Notes under the pieces: generated by a model | Database searches by the model: none | Told to the model about the DNA's origin: nothing | What the model saw: only the letters and a program-made list of their open reading frames with translations | Program-made: the position numbers and the translations under genes | Assembly (NCBI RefSeq): GCF_021044625.1 | Contig: NZ_CP087999.1 | Span: 2,497,001 to 2,561,000, forward strand | DNA from: Geomonas sp. RF6 | GTDB taxonomy: Bacteria > Desulfobacterota > Desulfuromonadia > Geobacterales > Geobacteraceae | Direction of reading: 5' to 3' | Length of the DNA stretch: 64,000 bases | Shown here: piece by piece, positions 9,137 through 18,880 of the stretch | Numbering within the stretch: the stretch's first letter is position 1 | How the letters are laid out: each line of letters opens with the position of its first letter

Positions 9137-9844
9137 ATGCATCCCGACAGTGTCACCTGGGGTAGCGTGGAGATCACCTACCGTTACCAGTATTCAGAGA
9201 GAAAGACCCTCGCCATCAGCGTACATCCGGATCTTTCCGTCACAGTGAAAGCCCCGCACGGCACGACGCCGGAAGCGATTCGGGAGTATGTCCTGCGGCG
9301 GGCCGGGTGGATCAGCCGGTCTCAACGTGAATTTGAGGGGTATCTTCCAAAGCAGCCGCCACGGCGTTACGTGAGCGGGGAGACGCATCGGTACCTGGGG
9401 CGGCAGTATCGGTTGAAGCTGGAGCAGGGAGAGGCCGAGTCGGTGAAGTGTCTGCGGGGATACCTCCGGGTTACAACCAAAGCGGAACCGACTCCGGAGC
9501 GGGCTAAGGTCCTTCTCGATGGCTGGTACCGGACTCACGCGAAGGTGGTGTTTCACGAGCGACTGCTGGCCTGCTATAAAAGGGCCGAGCGGGAAGGTAT
9601 AGGGTTCCCCGCCATGACCGTGCGGCAAATGGGGAGCCGCTGGGGTAGTTTCTCGTCGGCGGGCAGGATTACCCTGAACCTCTCCCTCGTGAAGGCCCCC
9701 AAAGACTGCATCGACTACGTCATCATGCACGAGCTCTGTCACTTCGCGGAAAAGCACCACGGCCCGCGCTTCTGGGCACTCCTCGGCCGGCTGATGCCGG
9801 AGTATGAGGAGAGGCGAGCGAAGCTAAATCTTTATGCTGAATAG
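9137..9844 (+). CDS. YgjP-type zinc metalloprotease domain protein (DUF45 / WLM-like)
   Basis: This 235-residue protein has the arrangement of the YgjP/SprT-like family: an N-terminal beta-rich domain with a helix (about 1-130) and a zinc-binding HELCHFAEKHHGPRFW segment (about 198) where the HExxH histidines and the following histidine bind zinc. It starts 3 bases after hsdR ends, so it is in the same operon. Such proteins often lie next to type I hsdR genes, but their role is not settled; helping to turn over restriction subunits would be speculation. Confidence 0.85.
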   Translation: MHPDSVTWGSVEITYRYQYSERKTLAISVHPDLSVTVKAPHGTTPEAIREYVLRRAGWISRSQREFEGYLPKQPPRRYVSGETHRYLGRQYRLKLEQGEAESVKCLRGYLRVTTKAEPTPERAKVLLDGWYRTHAKVVFHERLLACYKRAEREGIGFPAMTVRQMGSRWGSFSSAGRITLNLSLVKAPKDCIDYVIMHELCHFAEKHHGPRFWALLGRLMPEYEERRAKLNLYAE

Positions 9845-9927
9845 TCACACCATTTACATCACGGAGAATTATGGCTGTCATGGCTACCGGGACCTTTTGG
9901 CCGTTCCCGGGGGAGGTGTAGAGGATC

Positions 9928-11151
9928 ATGGGAACCAGCTTTGAGGGTGTCGGAGCCTTTCCTGGCTCACCGAAGTGGGAAAAGTGCATCAGCAGGATGA
10001 CTAAGTTGTACAAGCGGCCGGATGAAATCCGCAGTGAATTCTCCCGCGACTACAACAGGCTCCTGCATTGTCCTGCGTATAGGCGGCTGAAGCATAAGAC
10101 ACAGGTTTTCTTCGCCACGGAAAACGACCATGTCTGCACCCGCATCGAGCACGTCAGTCATGTCTCTTCCGTGAGCTATACCATATCGAAAGAGCTCGGG
10201 CTCAATACAGAGCTTTGCTCAGCGATTGCGTTAGGGCACGATGTTGGACACGCGCCTTTTGGTCATGAGGGGGAGACGATCCTCAAGACCCTAGGCAAAG
10301 ACTACATCACCGACGTCTTTTGGCATGAGAGGAACTCTCTGTGGTTTGTAGACAACATTGAGACGCTGCCAGATCCCAACGGCAATGAGGATAATCTCAA
10401 CCTGACATATGCAGTAAGAGACGGCATCGTTTGCCATTCAGGCGAGGTAGACGAAAATGCCATCTTACCACGAGATTTCTTCAACGACTTGTCCGAAATC
10501 GATCGGCCCAACAAGTTCTCCCCCTACACGTGGGAGGGGTGCATAGTGAAAATAGCTGACAAGATCTCCTATCTGGGTCGAGATATTGAGGATGCGATCA
10601 GTTTGCGAATCCTCGATAGATCTCAGCTGAGAGAACTTGCAGCCATAATAAAAACTCTTACAAAAATAGATGTAAGAGAGGTGAATAACACCATTCTGAT
10701 GCATCACTTTATACTTGATCTTTGTCATTGCAGCAGTCCCAAACAAGGCATCTGTTTTTCTAAAGAGTATCTAGAATTCATCAACCTGATTAAGGCCTTT
10801 AACTATAAGAATATCTATTACCACAAAAGACTTACCTACTACAAAAAATATGCTAACGTCGTACTCGAATCAATCTTCGAATTTTTGCTATCGCATTACA
10901 GAAACAAAGATTTGTACAAAAAGCTGTTCGCCATCGCTCCATCATATCCGACCATCGTCCCAACCTTCTGCGAGTGGCTCCTGAAATACTCCGATTGTGA
11001 CTTGGACCTCAGGAGTAGGCGAAAATACAAGAATAAAATTATCTATGCAGCGTCTGATGAAATACAATACGTCAGGTCAATCCTTGACTTCATCTCCGGT
11101 ATGAGCGACCACTTTGCCGTGAAGTGCTTCAATGATGTGATGAAATTTTAA
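9928..11151 (+). CDS. dGTPase-like HD-domain nucleotide triphosphohydrolase
   Basis: The protein has the dGTP triphosphohydrolase HD fold: a histidine in TRIEHVSHV (about 74), the metal-binding HD in LGHDVGHAPFGHEGE (about 103) and a distal aspartate in KIADKISYLGRDIEDA. The usual N-terminal dGTPase motif (FSRDYNRLLHCPAYRRLKHKTQVF) is also present. The C-terminal third is AT-rich and diverges. It lies 83 bases after the protease gene at the end of the restriction cluster. dNTP-depleting enzymes of this kind are known antiphage proteins, so a defence role is plausible; a housekeeping Dgt is the alternative. Confidence 0.85.
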   Translation: MGTSFEGVGAFPGSPKWEKCISRMTKLYKRPDEIRSEFSRDYNRLLHCPAYRRLKHKTQVFFATENDHVCTRIEHVSHVSSVSYTISKELGLNTELCSAIALGHDVGHAPFGHEGETILKTLGKDYITDVFWHERNSLWFVDNIETLPDPNGNEDNLNLTYAVRDGIVCHSGEVDENAILPRDFFNDLSEIDRPNKFSPYTWEGCIVKIADKISYLGRDIEDAISLRILDRSQLRELAAIIKTLTKIDVREVNNTILMHHFILDLCHCSSPKQGICFSKEYLEFINLIKAFNYKNIYYHKRLTYYKKYANVVLESIFEFLLSHYRNKDLYKKLFAIAPSYPTIVPTFCEWLLKYSDCDLDLRSRRKYKNKIIYAASDEIQYVRSILDFISGMSDHFAVKCFNDVMKF

Positions 11152-11679
11152 GTGGTGGCAGTAGACGCCAGTGCGTTCACTTGAAAAGGAGGAGAGGGGA
11201 TCTGTGAGGGCAATTTTGTCAATGGATGCGGCGTGGACCCGACGGCAGCGAAGTGGCGTCGCTGCTGTCGTCTTCTCTGGAGGGAGGTGGCGCAGTGCCG
11301 GCGTTGCTCCGAGTTAGGAATGAATTCCATTCCCTTGCAGAAATGGCGAATCCATCGACAGGAATGGATGGGAGCCTTAGAGGTTCATATTCGGCATAAA
11401 CAGCTGATAGGGCGGTGAGGCCTAAGCCCCCAGCTCCCTTTTAATCATCTGCATACTTATCGAGCTCTTGTGTTTTCTCTGTCTGCCAACGTTGTGCCCT
11501 CATCGCCCGAGGAGCACGCCGGGGTAATGTTCAGGTCTGTCCCGGAATATTACCAGCACCAACTACAGGAAGTTGAGGAGACGGAACGACTGAGAGAGGC
11601 TCAAACGGGTGTTCAGACTGGAGACAGTGGCGCTTCCGCTTAAGTAGCTTAGGAAGAATTACGCATCGCTTTCAACAGC
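11152..11679. other. intergenic stretch, possible gene remnant
   Basis: I see no convincing complete gene. One frame is open from 11419 to the TAA at 11641-11643 and its last part (VMFRSVPEYYQHQLQEVEE...) looks protein-like. It has no good start or ribosome binding site beyond an ATG at 11527, so it may be the 3' end of a lost gene. Confidence 0.3.
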
Positions 11680-11703
11680 CGCCCCGCCGGTGCCGGCGGG
11701 GCG
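11680..11703 (-). terminator. GC-rich hairpin, probable hcp terminator
   Basis: An 11-bp perfect stem (CGCCCCGCCGG with its complement) around a 2-base gap lies 22 bases beyond the end of hcp. There is no long T run on the minus strand, so termination may be weak or bidirectional. Confidence 0.55.
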
Positions 11704-11725
11704 ATTTGGATATGACGTCTCAGCC

Positions 11726-13321
11726 TCAGCCCAGAATTGCCTGGAGATCAGCGTCGGCAGTCGTGATAGGTCCGATGTTGAAGGTGTCCACGAGGAAGCT
11801 GAGGACGTTCGGGGTGATGAAGGCTGGGAGCGACGGCCCGAGCTTGATGTTCTTGATCCCCAGGTGGAGCAAGGTCAGGAGCACCACCACCGCCTTCTGC
11901 TCGTACCAGGAGAGTACGAGTGAGAGAGGCAGGTCGTTGACGCCGCACTTGAAGGCGTCCGCCAAGGCAAGTGCTATCTGGATGGCCGAGTAGGAGTCGT
12001 TGCACTGCCCGACATCCAGGAGCCGCGGGATGCCTCCTATATCGCCAAAGTCGAGTTTGTTGAAGCGGTATTTGCCGCAGGCGAGGGTAAGTATGACAGT
12101 GTCTTCCGGTGCCTTCTCTGCAAACTCGGTATAGTAGTTGCGCCCGGTTTTCGCACCGTCACACCCGCCAATCAGGAAGAAATGGCGGATCTTCCCAGCC
12201 TGCACTGCTTCAATTACCTTGTCCGCTACACCAAGGACTGCATTGTGGCCAAAGCCGGTCAGGATCTCCTTGCCCGGATTCTCAGGCAGATCTGGGCATT
12301 CGAGTGCCTTCTCGATCACTGCGGAGAAATCCCATCCCTCTACATGCTTGGCCCCGGGCCAGCTTACCAGCCCCCAGGTGAAGAGGCGGTCGGTGTAGGA
12401 TTGGGCGGGACGCTGGATACAGTTGGTGTTGAATATGACTGCGCCGGGGAAATCAACAAACTCCTTTGCCTGGTCCTGCCATGCGCCGCCGAAGTTGCCG
12501 GTGAGGTGGCTGAACTTCTTCAGCTCGGGATACCCGTGGGCCGGAAGCATCTCACCATGGGTGTAAATGTTGATCCCCTTCCCTTCAGTCTGCTTCAGCA
12601 GCTCTTCCAGCATCTTCAGGTCGTGCCCGGAGACCAGTATCCCCTTTCCCGCTCTCGTCCCGAGCTGCACGGGTGTCGGCACCGGGTGGCCGTAGGTGCC
12701 AACATTGCCCTTGTTCAGCAGGCCCATCACCGTCAGGTTGTGCTTTCCGCACTCTAAGGCGAGGGTTGCAAAGTCCATCAGGCCGAGGGTGGAATCGGTG
12801 GTGGCAGCCAAGGCGCGTTGGAAGAAAGCCAGCACATCATCGTCGCTCTGGCCCAGGATCATGGCGTGGTCCATGTACGCGGCCATCCCTTTGAGCCCGA
12901 ACATGAGGATGTGGAGGGCGGAGCGGGTGTCATCGTCCTCATGTTGCGTTTTGAGGCCATACAGTTCGCCCTGCGCCGCCATCCCTGCGACGTCTTCGGC
13001 GGGTTTCCATTCGGCATAGGGGCCGCTAACCACCGCCGCGGAAAGTGCCTTCGCTTTTTCCTTCAACTCGTAGCAGCGCTTAATCATCGCGCCAATTCCT
13101 GCCGGCTCGAAGGCAACATTGGTAACGGTAGTGAAGAGTCCCTCGATGGTGAAGCGGTCTATCTCCGGGTTCCGCCCCAGCTTGTCCGCGTAGAGGGCGA
13201 GGCTTTTAAGACCATAGACGAGGTGATCCTGCAGCGCGGCCACGTCCGGCTTCTTGCCGCATACGCCCGAAATGTTGCATCCCGTCCCATTTGCTGTCTG
13301 CTCACATTGGTAACAAAACAT
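11726..13321 (-). CDS. hcp: hybrid cluster protein (hydroxylamine reductase / NO-related)
   Basis: Hcp carries a cubane [4Fe-4S] and a hybrid Fe-S-O cluster and acts in nitrosative stress (hydroxylamine or NO reduction). The N-terminus MFCYQCEQTANGTGC...GVCGK gives the Cys pattern C-x2-C-x8-C-x5-C at residues 3, 6, 15 and 21. Cluster-ligand segments are seen further on (VFNTNCIQRP, FLIGGCDGAK, LACGKYRF). The start at 13321 is chosen because AAAGGAGG lies just before it and it gives the canonical N-terminus; an upstream in-frame extension is unlikely. It is 531 residues and monocistronic. Confidence 0.95.
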   Translation of the reverse strand: MFCYQCEQTANGTGCNISGVCGKKPDVAALQDHLVYGLKSLALYADKLGRNPEIDRFTIEGLFTTVTNVAFEPAGIGAMIKRCYELKEKAKALSAAVVSGPYAEWKPAEDVAGMAAQGELYGLKTQHEDDDTRSALHILMFGLKGMAAYMDHAMILGQSDDDVLAFFQRALAATTDSTLGLMDFATLALECGKHNLTVMGLLNKGNVGTYGHPVPTPVQLGTRAGKGILVSGHDLKMLEELLKQTEGKGINIYTHGEMLPAHGYPELKKFSHLTGNFGGAWQDQAKEFVDFPGAVIFNTNCIQRPAQSYTDRLFTWGLVSWPGAKHVEGWDFSAVIEKALECPDLPENPGKEILTGFGHNAVLGVADKVIEAVQAGKIRHFFLIGGCDGAKTGRNYYTEFAEKAPEDTVILTLACGKYRFNKLDFGDIGGIPRLLDVGQCNDSYSAIQIALALADAFKCGVNDLPLSLVLSWYEQKAVVVLLTLLHLGIKNIKLGPSLPAFITPNVLSFLVDTFNIGPITTADADLQAILG

Positions 13322-13735
13322 TGGTGTGCCTCCTTTGCGATGTAATACCCATTCCATAACAATGCCGATGATATAGCAGAATCTGGTAAAAATTAAAACA
13401 AGATTTAATAAAGCTTCGTCTGGAAGTTTTCAGCGCGGAGTTGAGGTGACCTAGGCTCTACCGACAGGGATGTACGACACGAACGGGCCATCAGCACGGA
13501 GGTTGTACAGGAGGTCCGACCTTCTTTCACGTCCCTTCCGGTGTTAGTAACATTGTCCATTCCAATATACTCAGGTCCTATGGCGAGCTCGCTCGACATT
13601 GCAGCCTTGTTACTCGAATATTTATGGGTGGTGCTTTGCGATGAAAAGGGGAAAGATTGCTCGACTTTCGATCCCCTCACTTCATTGCAAGCTTGCTTAT
13701 CCTGCTGAGTCGATTCGGGGATCGTTAATCACGCT
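13322..13735. other. intergenic stretch without a supported gene
   Basis: The part next to hcp (13340-13420) is AT-rich and should hold the hcp promoter, though I see no clear FNR- or HcpR-type palindrome. A 91-codon minus frame with a GTG start (13405-13680) has no ribosome binding site or recognisable sequence. Confidence 0.4.
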
Positions 13736-14410
13736 CTAGTTGTTGCCGCTGTTTTGCGCCCTGGCCTTTTCGTTGGGGCTAATTTCCATCTGCACACGAC
13801 GGTTCAGCGCACGATTTTCAGCAGTATCGTTAGGCACAGCAGGGCGGCTTGATCCGTACCCAATGGCCGTCATCCGGGAACCTGGTACGCCATTGGCTAC
13901 TAGAAAATCCCGAACATGGTTGGCCCGTTTTTGGCTCAATGGCTGATTAATCGCATCGGAGCCTGTGGAATCTGTGTGACCTTGAATAATGATGTTGGTC
14001 TCTGAGCCTTTTAGCGTGGCTGCGGCTTTTGCTAGGGATTCTTTAGCCGACGCTTTTAAGGCATCTTTCCCAGTATCGAAGAGAATGCCTGATGGTAAGG
14101 CAACGAATACCTTGTCACCGTCACGCACGACTTCCGCTTCGGGCATACTCTTCTTCAAGGCAGCGGCCTGACGGTCCATATAGTTCCCAATACCGCCTCC
14201 AACTACCGCGCCGGTCAATCCACCAATCGCCGCTCCCTTACCCCCACCGAAGATCGCGCCGACACCAGCACCCAACGCGGCACCCCCCACTCCGCCGATG
14301 GCGCTCCTCTTGTATTCGTAGCTACCATCGGGGTTTGTTGCACACCCGCTCGCCAAAACGGCGACTGCTGAAGCACAGACGATGCCCTTTGCAATGCGGT
14401 TCGATTTCAT
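13736..14410 (-). CDS. OmpA-family outer membrane lipoprotein
   Basis: This 224-residue protein has a lipoprotein signal with lipobox LASGC (Cys at about 23). A glycine-zipper region (GGVGGAALGAGVGAIFGGGKG, about 38-75) follows, then an OmpA-type peptidoglycan-binding domain (about 105-215) with the hallmark GHTDSTGSDAINQPLSQKRA and NRRVQ. The layout resembles YiaD-type proteins that link the outer membrane to peptidoglycan. A purine-rich AGGAGG lies directly upstream of the ATG. It is divergent from the large sensor kinase gene. Confidence 0.9.
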   Translation of the reverse strand: MKSNRIAKGIVCASAVAVLASGCATNPDGSYEYKRSAIGGVGGAALGAGVGAIFGGGKGAAIGGLTGAVVGGGIGNYMDRQAAALKKSMPEAEVVRDGDKVFVALPSGILFDTGKDALKASAKESLAKAAATLKGSETNIIIQGHTDSTGSDAINQPLSQKRANHVRDFLVANGVPGSRMTAIGYGSSRPAVPNDTAENRALNRRVQMEISPNEKARAQNSGNN

Positions 14411-14584
14411 CTCCTCCTCCTTTCACTACTACTGCAAATTTATTTGCCTATCGCGCTAACATGAGGGTACAAAGTAGGTGGTTCCTTATGTAGGCGGTCC
14501 CTTATAACACACAAATCCTCGTCCTGAAAATCACTTTGGACATGCAGCCAAGAAGCCCCTGGCTGCGGACTGCAGAGGTAGAGC

Positions 14585-17500
14585 ATGTTCCAGACAAAAA
14601 GATTCTTATATCTTAATGTGTTGCTCGTTGCGTTGGCCCTAGCGACCTCCACGGTCTTCTTCCTCCAGCAAGTACGAGAGTCAGCGGAACAGTGGGTGCT
14701 GCGTGAGCAGGATCAACACTTGCGCACGTTCAAAAAATTGTTGGCGAGCAAGGGGCACGGCTTTACGGTGCAGAATGGGCAACTCCTTGTCGGCAATTAT
14801 GTTCTCAACGGCAGGAATGAGTTACCGGACACCGTGTCGGAGATTTTCGGGGGCACCGCCACCATTTTCCTTGGCGACCGTCGCATCGCGACGAACGCGC
14901 TCAAGCAGGATGGTAGTCGCGCTATCGGCACCGTCTTGCAGGGGCCACCACGGATCGCACTTTTCAACCACGGAACCAGTTATCGCGGCGAGGCTCTTGT
15001 CCTTGGCGTACCCTCCCTCACTGCCTACGACCCCATCAAAAATGCTGATGGGAATATAATCGGGGCTCTCTACGTTGGCACACCTAAGAGCACCTACATG
15101 GCGGTGTATGACAAATTCCGTAGCGAGATCGCCCTCTTTGCTGTGGTGCTTACGATTCTTTTTTCCTCGGCTGCCTTTTTGCTGGTGCGTCTAAGCACCA
15201 GGAATGAGCGGCAACTAGCTGAAAAGGAGCAGAAGTTTAGCCAACTTTTCGAGATGCAAAGCGATGCCGTCGTACTGGTTAACACAGAGACAGATGCAAT
15301 AGTCGAGGCTAACCACAGCGCCTGCTCCCTCTATGGCTTTACCCGTGACGCGCTTGTCGGGCAGAAGATAACTGTCCTCGGGAACATTGACGTTGCTGCT
15401 GCCCCTAATCTCGCCCATGCTATCCGGCATCGTGCAAGGGACGGAAGGGCCTTCCCGGTGGAATGTCGGGTGTCGCACCTCACGTTGCGGGAGGACACGG
15501 TTGCCATAGTTGCGATACGCGACGTTACGGAGCGCGAGCAGGCCGCCGAGGAGTTGCGAGAGAACAGGGAACGGTTAGTCTTCGCGGCTGAACTCGCGTC
15601 GCTTGTACAGTGGGAATATGATGTTGCCAGCGGGCTGTTCCGATTTAATGACGAATTCTACGCCCTTTACGGCACCACCGCCGAGCGAGAAGGAGGATAT
15701 TCTCTCTCTTGTGAGCAGTATATGCGATTTTTACCTTCAGAGTGTGCCGGCATGGTCCCTGCGGGGATTGAACGCGCCCTCGCCAGCCGCAACTGCGACT
15801 ACATGGTGCAGGTAGAGCACCCGATTCTTCGGCGTGACGGAGAAACCCGGTACATGGTGGTGCGGTTCCGGGTCGCCTGCAACGACGCTGGGAACATCAT
15901 CAAGCTGTACGGAACAAATCAGGACATCACTGATCTTAAAAAGGCAGAACTCGCTGCCAGAGAGGGGTATCAGCTATTCCGGGCCGCATTTGACGTAATT
16001 CCAGAGTACCTTTCCATAAGTGGTTTTGAGGATGGCGTCTTCACTGATGTCAACCCGGGGTTCACAAAGGTCACCGGATATGCCGCAGAGGACGTGATCG
16101 GAAAGAGCGCGCTGCAGCTGGGGATCTGGACCAATGAAGGGGATCGTCGCAGACTAATCGAGACAGTGCAGAAGGAGGGCTTTGCAGATAGCCTCGTGAC
16201 TACATTCCGCCACAAGGATGGGCATTACCTCACTGTGGCGGTCTCCGCAGGAAAGATAACCCTGCATAACAAGTCCTTCCTTTTCGGATTCGTCAAGGAC
16301 ATAACGGAAAGCCGTCGCGCTGAGAACGCTATGGTGCACCTGAACCGCACCCTGCGAGCTCTTACCAAATGCAACGAAGCCCTGGTGCGGGCGAGCAACG
16401 AGCAACAACTCCTCAATGACATTTGTCGGCTAGTCGTTGAGGAGGGTGGGCATAGGTTGGCCTGGGTCGCTTACGCCGAAAAAGATGCCCCGCGCGCATT
16501 CAGGGCTGTTGCGGAGGCTGGTGACACAGGTGGTTATGTACAGACACTGCAGATAACCTGGGATGATGCTGACATCGAACAAGGCCCCGTTGGGACTGCA
16601 ATTCGCACCGGAGCCCCGGCCTACGTAGCTGACATCGAGCTTGCGCCGCCCACCGCGGGATGGCGCCAGCGGGCTGAGTCGCACGGATTCCGATCAATTC
16701 TTGCAGTGCCTCTCCTCTCTGAAGTCCAACATGGAGCAATCAGCATCTATTCGGCGGAGCCGGACGCCTTCGATCCAGAAGAAGTCGAACTCATGATGCA
16801 ACTTGCCAATGACTTGGCCTATGGGATTGGTGCATTACGGACGCGGGCTAGCCATCGCGAAGCTACTGAGACGCTGCGCTCCGCCGCAGAAGAATATCGT
16901 GCTCTCGCCGCCAGCTCTGATCAACAGCGAGCCCTCCTGCGAGCGCTGCTCGACTCCATCCCGGACCTCATCTTCTTCAAAGACCACAGCAGCACTTACC
17001 TTGGTTGCAATAAAGCTTTCGCAACATTCGCCGGCAGAACGGAGCAGGAGCTGACCGGCATGACGGACTTTGATATTTTCCCGCGTGAAGCAGCTGCACT
17101 CTTTCGTGAGATGGACAACCAGATGATGACGCAACGCCAGACTCTCCGGTACGAAGAGTGGGTAAACTACCCGGACGGCCGTCGTGTGCTTCTAGAAACA
17201 CTGAAGACGCCATTCTACGACCCCGACGGCACTGCCTGCGGCCTCATTGGGATCAGCAGGGATGTTACGGAGCGCCATCACGCAGAGGAGAAGCGTGGTC
17301 AACTGGAGGTGCAACTACATCAAGCGCAGAAGATGGAAGCGGTGGGGCAACTTGCAGGAGGAATAGCCCATGACTTCAACAACATCTTAACGGCTATTAT
17401 GGGGTATTCCGACATACTTGCCATACGTCTGGAGGAAGACAGCGTTCTCCGCGGTTACGCCAGCCAAGTACAGCTCGCCACCGGGCGCGCAGCAGAGCTG

Positions 17501-18472
17501 ACAGCACGGCTCCTCGCTTTCAGCCGTAAGCAGGTACTGCGGACGAAGCCAGTGGTTCTCCAACAGGCTGTGTCAGAGTTTAAGAAGGTATTCGCTCGAA
17601 TTATCCCAGAGGACATCGATTTCACAGTAAATATGCCTAAGGAAGACCTCGTAGTGCTGGCGGACCAGGGGCAGCTCGAACAGGTGCTAATGAATCTCCT
17701 TACAAACGCCAAAGATGCGATGCCCCAAGGGGGGACTCTAGTCCTGGCGGGGTCAAAGGTTTCGATGGATACTGGGTTCCTGCACGTTCATGGATTCGGT
17801 GCTCTGGGGGACTACGCTTGCCTTTCAGTAAGCGACACAGGTGTGGGCATGGACGAGGAGACTAAGCGCCGCATCTTCGAGCCCTTCTACACGACAAAGG
17901 CTCTCGGCAAAGGGACGGGCCTCGGGATGGCTGTGACGTACGGAATCGTGAAGCAACATAACGGCTACATAGCGGTTCAATCCGCCCTCCACGCCGGCAC
18001 CACTTGTCAAATCTATTTGCCACTGCTCGAGGAGGTCCCACAGCACGCTGAAGTGTCTGCAGAGGAATACCCAGTACAGGGCGGGAAGGAAACCATACTT
18101 CTCGCTGAGGACGACGAAGCGGTAAGGCAGCTACACAAAATGATCCTGGAGCAGGCTGGGTACCGGGTCATTGAGGCGGGGGACGGGCAGGATGCCCTGG
18201 AGCACTTTATCGCACATGAAGGGGAAATCGACTTTCTGGCGACGGACGTTGTGATGCCGAAGCTGGACGGCAAAGCGCTTTACGAGAAGATTAAGAACCT
18301 GCACCCTGGTATAAAAGCCATTTTTATGAGTGGGTACACGAAGGACGTTGTCATTATGCGCGGAGTAGTCCCTGGGGAGGTCCCTTTGCTTCACAAACCT
18401 TTCCCCCCCGCAGAACTCCTGAAAAAAGTCCGAAGCATTCTAGATCAGCCAACGGAACTCAACGAGAAATAG
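14585..18472 (+). CDS. hybrid sensor histidine kinase (Cache, PAS, GAF, HK, REC)
   Basis: This 1295-residue membrane kinase has TM1 at about 8-28, a periplasmic single Cache-like domain (about 35-170, with GALYVGTPKS near its end) and TM2 at about 180-203. Several PAS domains follow (about 215-330, 335-460, 465-590), then a GAF domain (about 600-750), another PAS (about 775-900), a HisKA domain with His in GGIAHDFNN (about 930), the ATPase domain and a C-terminal receiver with Asp in ATDVVMPKLDG (about 1221). It should sense a small periplasmic ligand plus cytoplasmic cues and pass phosphate within the protein. No partner regulator gene is adjacent. Confidence 0.92.
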   Translation: MFQTKRFLYLNVLLVALALATSTVFFLQQVRESAEQWVLREQDQHLRTFKKLLASKGHGFTVQNGQLLVGNYVLNGRNELPDTVSEIFGGTATIFLGDRRIATNALKQDGSRAIGTVLQGPPRIALFNHGTSYRGEALVLGVPSLTAYDPIKNADGNIIGALYVGTPKSTYMAVYDKFRSEIALFAVVLTILFSSAAFLLVRLSTRNERQLAEKEQKFSQLFEMQSDAVVLVNTETDAIVEANHSACSLYGFTRDALVGQKITVLGNIDVAAAPNLAHAIRHRARDGRAFPVECRVSHLTLREDTVAIVAIRDVTEREQAAEELRENRERLVFAAELASLVQWEYDVASGLFRFNDEFYALYGTTAEREGGYSLSCEQYMRFLPSECAGMVPAGIERALASRNCDYMVQVEHPILRRDGETRYMVVRFRVACNDAGNIIKLYGTNQDITDLKKAELAAREGYQLFRAAFDVIPEYLSISGFEDGVFTDVNPGFTKVTGYAAEDVIGKSALQLGIWTNEGDRRRLIETVQKEGFADSLVTTFRHKDGHYLTVAVSAGKITLHNKSFLFGFVKDITESRRAENAMVHLNRTLRALTKCNEALVRASNEQQLLNDICRLVVEEGGHRLAWVAYAEKDAPRAFRAVAEAGDTGGYVQTLQITWDDADIEQGPVGTAIRTGAPAYVADIELAPPTAGWRQRAESHGFRSILAVPLLSEVQHGAISIYSAEPDAFDPEEVELMMQLANDLAYGIGALRTRASHREATETLRSAAEEYRALAASSDQQRALLRALLDSIPDLIFFKDHSSTYLGCNKAFATFAGRTEQELTGMTDFDIFPREAAALFREMDNQMMTQRQTLRYEEWVNYPDGRRVLLETLKTPFYDPDGTACGLIGISRDVTERHHAEEKRGQLEVQLHQAQKMEAVGQLAGGIAHDFNNILTAIMGYSDILAIRLEEDSVLRGYASQVQLATGRAAELTARLLAFSRKQVLRTKPVVLQQAVSEFKKVFARIIPEDIDFTVNMPKEDLVVLADQGQLEQVLMNLLTNAKDAMPQGGTLVLAGSKVSMDTGFLHVHGFGALGDYACLSVSDTGVGMDEETKRRIFEPFYTTKALGKGTGLGMAVTYGIVKQHNGYIAVQSALHAGTTCQIYLPLLEEVPQHAEVSAEEYPVQGGKETILLAEDDEAVRQLHKMILEQAGYRVIEAGDGQDALEHFIAHEGEIDFLATDVVMPKLDGKALYEKIKNLHPGIKAIFMSGYTKDVVIMRGVVPGEVPLLHKPFPPAELLKKVRSILDQPTELNEK

Positions 18473-18520
18473 TTCAAGGGGAGTTTGGGTGCGTAAAATG
18501 TACTCGGTGTTGACACCCCT

Positions 18521-18721
18521 TTACTCCGCTGTGTCGTCCCCACATTCAGATGCAGCATCCCGATCTAAACAGTTTGTGTAGCCTGGTATATCGCAACCGG
18601 TGCATCGCAGCTTGATGAAGTCTTCTATCAGGCTGTGGTATCGGTCAACTTGGCTTTGAAGAATAAGCAACTCATCGTAAACAGAAGAGCCGATGCAGCG
18701 CTTGAAACATCTTTTTTTCAC
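18521..18721 (-). CDS. small cysteine-containing hypothetical protein, 66 aa
   Basis: A GTG-started frame encodes a short protein with six cysteines (RCFKRC near the start; CTGC, C and C near the end) and a central helix (YDELLILQSQVDRYHSLIEDFIKL). A better ribosome binding site (AAAGGAG) and an ATG lie about 30 bases upstream but in another frame, which stops after 8 codons, so either the GTG is used or the gene has suffered a frameshift. The cysteine spacing suggests metal binding. I do not recognise a family. Confidence 0.35.
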   Translation of the reverse strand: MKKRCFKRCIGSSVYDELLILQSQVDRYHSLIEDFIKLRCTGCDIPGYTNCLDRDAASECGDDTAE

Positions 18722-18880
18722 TTGGGGCCCCGCAAAACGTACATAAAATCTCCTTTGTGATTAGCCGCGGAGGTAGCGATACTAGAACTTCACAGAATAC
18801 CAGCACGCTTTTTCGACAGCCATGGCTCATGTGTTCCGCTGTATGGCCGCGAGACGTGGTTGACCGGTCAAAATCCGCTA

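Noticed and set aside
13405-13680. 91-codon minus frame downstream of the OmpA lipoprotein gene
   Set aside because: GTG start without ribosome binding site, and an unnatural residue pattern.
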